Shown one piece after another: positions 6,228-8,565 of a stretch of 8,565 bases of DNA. The notes under the pieces are model-generated. The model ran no database searches and had not been told where the DNA came from. It saw nothing but the letters and a program-made list of their open reading frames with translations. Each line of letters begins with the position of its first letter. Within the stretch, counting starts at the first letter, position 1. Source of the DNA: an uncultured Lachnospiraceae bacterium (GTDB taxonomy: Bacteria > Bacillota > Clostridia > Lachnospirales > Lachnospiraceae); contig CACZQX010000185.1 of NCBI GenBank assembly GCA_902783445.1, positions 1 through 8,565 of the forward strand. Direction: 5' to 3'. The translations under genes and the position numbers were made by a program.

Positions 6228-6339
6228 AAGTTCAAATAGTAACCATTTCGGCACTTGTGAATGCCCCTAAAATATGCAATTATTAGTTTATAAATCATGT
6301 ACGTATTATAAATAATTATTTGTATTAGGAGGATTTACT
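6228..6339 (+). promoter_or_regulatory. Regulatory gap before the URO-D-like gene
   Basis: Contains a strong AGGAGG (6327-6332) 7 nt before the next ATG. TTGAA-AG-TTCAA (6224-6235) overlaps the LysR stop codon, and AATAATTATT (6311-6320) is a perfect palindrome; both are possible operator sites. TATAAA-like (6289-6294) and TATTAT (6304-6309) hexamers could be -10 boxes, but no convincing -35 pairs with them. No intrinsic terminator is seen after the LysR gene. Confidence 0.35.
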
Positions 6340-7602
6340 ATGGCAGAAGAATTTGTACCGAGTCCAAAGTTTTTGGAAAGAATGAAGTTATTCACAGACA
6401 CGGTGGAATGCAAAAAAACGGATAGAATTCCCCTTGCTCCGATGATTATGTATTTGCCGATTTATCTTTACGGTCTGACAAATGTTCATGACGTAATGGT
6501 TAACTATGCCAATGCGGAAGAATCGTTTTTAAGATTCCATGAGGAATATCAACCGGATTTGTCGTGGGGACCTCAAGCGGTATTTCCGGGACCTCACCTC
6601 GAATTGCTTGGATGTAACTATATAAACATGCCGGGAGTTCAAATTCCGGATCCCAATGCTGCGTTTCAGGTAGTGGATAACGAAGATGGATATATGGATG
6701 CCGAGGAGTATCTTGAGTTTGCCGAAGATCCCACCGGCTTTGTAATGAGAAAAATTTTGCCGAGACATTATTCGGCTTTGAAACCTTTGGAAATGATTGA
6801 TTTTTCAACCATGATTTGGCAGAGCGGATGCTATGGAATGATTCCTTTCGCAATACCGCCGGTACAAGAAATGTTTGGAAAAATGGCGCAGGCCGGCGGC
6901 ATGATGATGCAGACCGCACAAGCGGGCGGCGCAATAATGGGCAAACTTGCCGGCATGGGATTTCCAAATGCTTGCGACGGTTGCTTCGATTCGCCGTTTG
7001 ACGTATTTAATGACACCTTGAGAGGATTTATGAACGCATCAATGGATATGCTTGAATATCCGGACGAAATGCTTGTGGCAATAAAAGCAATGACCAAAAT
7101 CAATAACAGAAAAATCAGAGCTTCCTTTGCTCAAAACCCATGGCAAAAAACCATGGTATGTTATATTCATAACGGCTTTGACAGCTTTATGAGCAGAGAA
7201 CAGTTTGAGACTTTCTACTGGCCGGGTCTTTTGGAAGCGGTTAAAACTGTTATAGATTGCGGCGGCATTCCGCGTCTTTATATAGAAGATAAATATGATA
7301 TGAAGCTGGACATCATCGCAAGAGACTTGCCTGCAAATAAATGCATTGTTACACTTATTAATTGCGATGTTGAAAAAGCAAAGAAGCTTTTTAACGGCAA
7401 GGTATGTATTGACGGAGGTCTTAATGGTGTGCTTTTGCAGCACGGAACTCCGGAAGATGTTGTTAAAAACGTAAAAGAAGTTGTGGATGTATGGGCAGAA
7501 GGCGGTGGCTTTATCCTTAATGCGGATGTAAGTCTCGATCTTGCAAAGGAAGAAAACCTCAAAGCTTTGTACTACACAGCGCGTGATTATATGAATTACT
7601 AA
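6340..7602 (+). CDS. Uroporphyrinogen-decarboxylase (URO-D) superfamily protein, probably not HemE
   Basis: A 420-residue soluble protein, longer than true HemE (about 350). The N-terminal region (FLERMKLFTDTVECKKTDRIPLAP) and the C-terminal block (GGLNGVLLQHGTPEDVVKNVKEVV, then GGFILNADVSLDLAKEENLKAL) are typical of the URO-D/corrinoid-methyltransferase superfamily. SPFDVFNDTLRG (218-229) matches a motif I recall from long clostridial URO-D-like proteins. The HemE active-site Arg pair near the N-terminus is absent. The HxC...C zinc site of MtaA-type methyltransferases is also not evident: Cys342 is present, but the His position is Ile340 and the late Cys position reads NADV. Residues 180-206 form an Ala/Gly/Met-rich segment with AQAGG twice (183-187, 193-197). 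Neighbours are a LysR gene before and a PucR gene after. Relatives act in methyl transfer from methoxy or methylamine compounds, but no substrate can be assigned here. Confidence 0.85.
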   Translation: MAEEFVPSPKFLERMKLFTDTVECKKTDRIPLAPMIMYLPIYLYGLTNVHDVMVNYANAEESFLRFHEEYQPDLSWGPQAVFPGPHLELLGCNYINMPGVQIPDPNAAFQVVDNEDGYMDAEEYLEFAEDPTGFVMRKILPRHYSALKPLEMIDFSTMIWQSGCYGMIPFAIPPVQEMFGKMAQAGGMMMQTAQAGGAIMGKLAGMGFPNACDGCFDSPFDVFNDTLRGFMNASMDMLEYPDEMLVAIKAMTKINNRKIRASFAQNPWQKTMVCYIHNGFDSFMSREQFETFYWPGLLEAVKTVIDCGGIPRLYIEDKYDMKLDIIARDLPANKCIVTLINCDVEKAKKLFNGKVCIDGGLNGVLLQHGTPEDVVKNVKEVVDVWAEGGGFILNADVSLDLAKEENLKALYYTARDYMNY

Positions 7603-7606
7603 GCTT

Positions 7607-7636
7607 AGAAGAAGGGCGATTAAGCCCTTCTTTTTT
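7607..7636 (+). terminator. Intrinsic terminator after the URO-D-like gene
   Basis: GAAGGGC (7611-7617) pairs with GCCCTTC (7624-7630) around GATTAA. The stem extends four more pairs outward (one G-U), and a T6 run occupies 7631-7636. It begins 5 nt after the URO-D stop. On the opposite strand the hairpin is followed by a weaker TTCT, so it may also slow the convergent PucR transcript. Confidence 0.9.
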
Positions 7637-7656
7637 GTCCTTTTCTATCTGTAAAA

Positions 7657-8565
7657 TCAAGCGAAGATGCGGATGGTTTCTATAGAAAGCATTAGCTTAA
7701 AGCGCAATTCTTCATCTTCCAAATCGAAATTAAATTTTTCCTCGATTTGTTTAATATGATAAATAACGTTATTTCTATGCATGTTTAGTTTTGTTGCCAC
7801 ATTTGTAATTTTGCCGCCGCAAAGCAAATACTCTTTGAGCACTTCGTATTGGCGCTTGGCCTTGGCCGAATCGCTGCTTATTAAAGAAAACAATGCCGGT
7901 TCGCAGAAGTAGAACAAAGGGTTCTTTTTGTTTATTGAAGAAATCATGCATTTGTGCCAACAATCATCAAAAAAATATATACCGTTGTTTCCAAAATTTT
8001 CTCCGGCCGAAATATCGTATGCCATTAAGGCTTGATTGTAGGAATCGGCGAACAAATCCATGCTTTTAAAAGGACGACCAAAGCAAATGTGTATGTTTCT
8101 TCCTTTTGAAACGTTGAAAAAAGGTTTGAATTTTTCTCTCAAATAGTCTTTGTAATCTGCATCTTTAAAGCTTGGCAAATTAAATAAAATAATGATGGAA
8201 TCCCTATATGAAAAAACGCGACTGCCGATTAAATTGTTTCTTAGAAGCTGGATAAAATAATGCTCTTGCGATCGGGCTTTTTTCTCTGTTTTAATAAGCA
8301 CCGTAATATAATTACCGTTAAATTCCAGGTCATTATAATATATTCGTTCTTGTATTTGTTCCGAACTTGTTTCGGGGTTGTCCAAAAGATCTTGCAAAAA
8401 ATAGTCCGAAACAGATCTGTTCTTGGTAAAATCAGCGTGCTTGCGCTCTAATAATCCCTCGAGTTTGTTGCATATTACGGAAAACAAATATTCTTGATAT
8501 TTTCTGGAAAGCGAGTCGTTAAGCAGCATTATGCAATAAACGGCAAGCTCGTTGTTTACGTTTAT
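7657..8565 (-). CDS. PucR/CdaR-family transcriptional regulator (N-terminus outside window)
   Basis: C-terminal 302 codons of a regulator. A CdaR GGDEF-like middle domain spans roughly residues 70-190 counted from the ATG at 8529, with a family-like helix (GRPFKSMDLFADSYNQALMAYDI). The PucR-type helix-turn-helix lies at 228-285 (GGKITNVATKLNMHRNNVIYHIKQIEEKF), where the MHRNNVIYHI recognition helix is diagnostic. The ATG at 8529 is probably internal: the frame stays open to the window edge (NVNNELAVYCI precedes it), no Shine-Dalgarno site is visible there, and family members usually carry an N-terminal sensor domain. The gene faces the URO-D-like gene tail to tail, 54 nt apart. PucR regulators usually activate catabolic genes in response to a small molecule, so control of the URO-D-like gene or of genes to the right is plausible but not shown. 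Confidence 0.88.
   Translation of the reverse strand: MNVNNELAVYCIMLLNDSLSRKYQEYLFSVICNKLEGLLERKHADFTKNRSVSDYFLQDLLDNPETSSEQIQERIYYNDLEFNGNYITVLIKTEKKARSQEHYFIQLLRNNLIGSRVFSYRDSIIILFNLPSFKDADYKDYLREKFKPFFNVSKGRNIHICFGRPFKSMDLFADSYNQALMAYDISAGENFGNNGIYFFDDCWHKCMISSINKKNPLFYFCEPALFSLISSDSAKAKRQYEVLKEYLLCGGKITNVATKLNMHRNNVIYHIKQIEEKFNFDLEDEELRFKLMLSIETIRIFA

Noticed and set aside
6500..6967. 155-residue ORF antisense to the URO-D-like gene
   Set aside because: It is a shadow of the coding frame, without a ribosome binding site or family-like sequence; the URO-D frame explains the region.

Overview
The window is AT-rich DNA with strong AGGAGG-type ribosome binding sites, TGnTATAAT promoters and a clostridial gene repertoire (PPi-dependent phosphofructokinase, Fe-S aldo/keto reductase, long URO-D-like protein, PucR regulator). 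It most likely comes from an anaerobic, low-GC Bacillota of class Clostridia. That placement is inference from gene content and signals; no marker gene is present. I see no insertion sequence, phage gene or CRISPR array.

Left part (1-3350): the end of an AlkD-type DNA alkylation repair gene that runs off the left edge. It is followed by its own-promoter aldo/keto reductase with a C-terminal double Cys cluster, then pfp (PPi-phosphofructokinase), all on the + strand. A strong bidirectional terminator at 3300-3350 separates pfp from the convergent metY.

Centre (3377-4975): metY (O-acetylhomoserine sulfhydrylase), on the - strand, is preceded by an unusually long leader of about 245 nt driven by a near-consensus promoter (TTGACT-17-TAATAT). 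The leader encodes a previously unlisted 22-codon peptide with a perfect GGAGG site. The peptide ends in three consecutive Cys codons (Met-Cys-Cys-Cys-Phe-stop). The Cys codons are followed by repeats CCGAAT / GATTCGG / CCGAATC that can pair in mutually exclusive ways, and the last of them adjoins a sequence complementary to the metY Shine-Dalgarno region. I read this as a candidate cysteine-sensing leader-peptide attenuator controlling a sulfur-assimilation gene, probably at the level of translation because no U-tract terminator is visible. This is the main discovery of the window.

Right part (5064-8565): a tRNA-Ser(CGA) with its own extended -10 promoter and T-run terminator. It is followed by a LysR-type regulator, a 420-residue uroporphyrinogen-decarboxylase-superfamily protein that is not a heme enzyme by its residues, a terminator, and a convergent PucR/CdaR-type regulator running off the right edge. 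The URO-D-like gene sits between two regulators. One or both may control it, perhaps as part of a methyl-transfer or small-molecule catabolic function, but the substrate cannot be read from the sequence.
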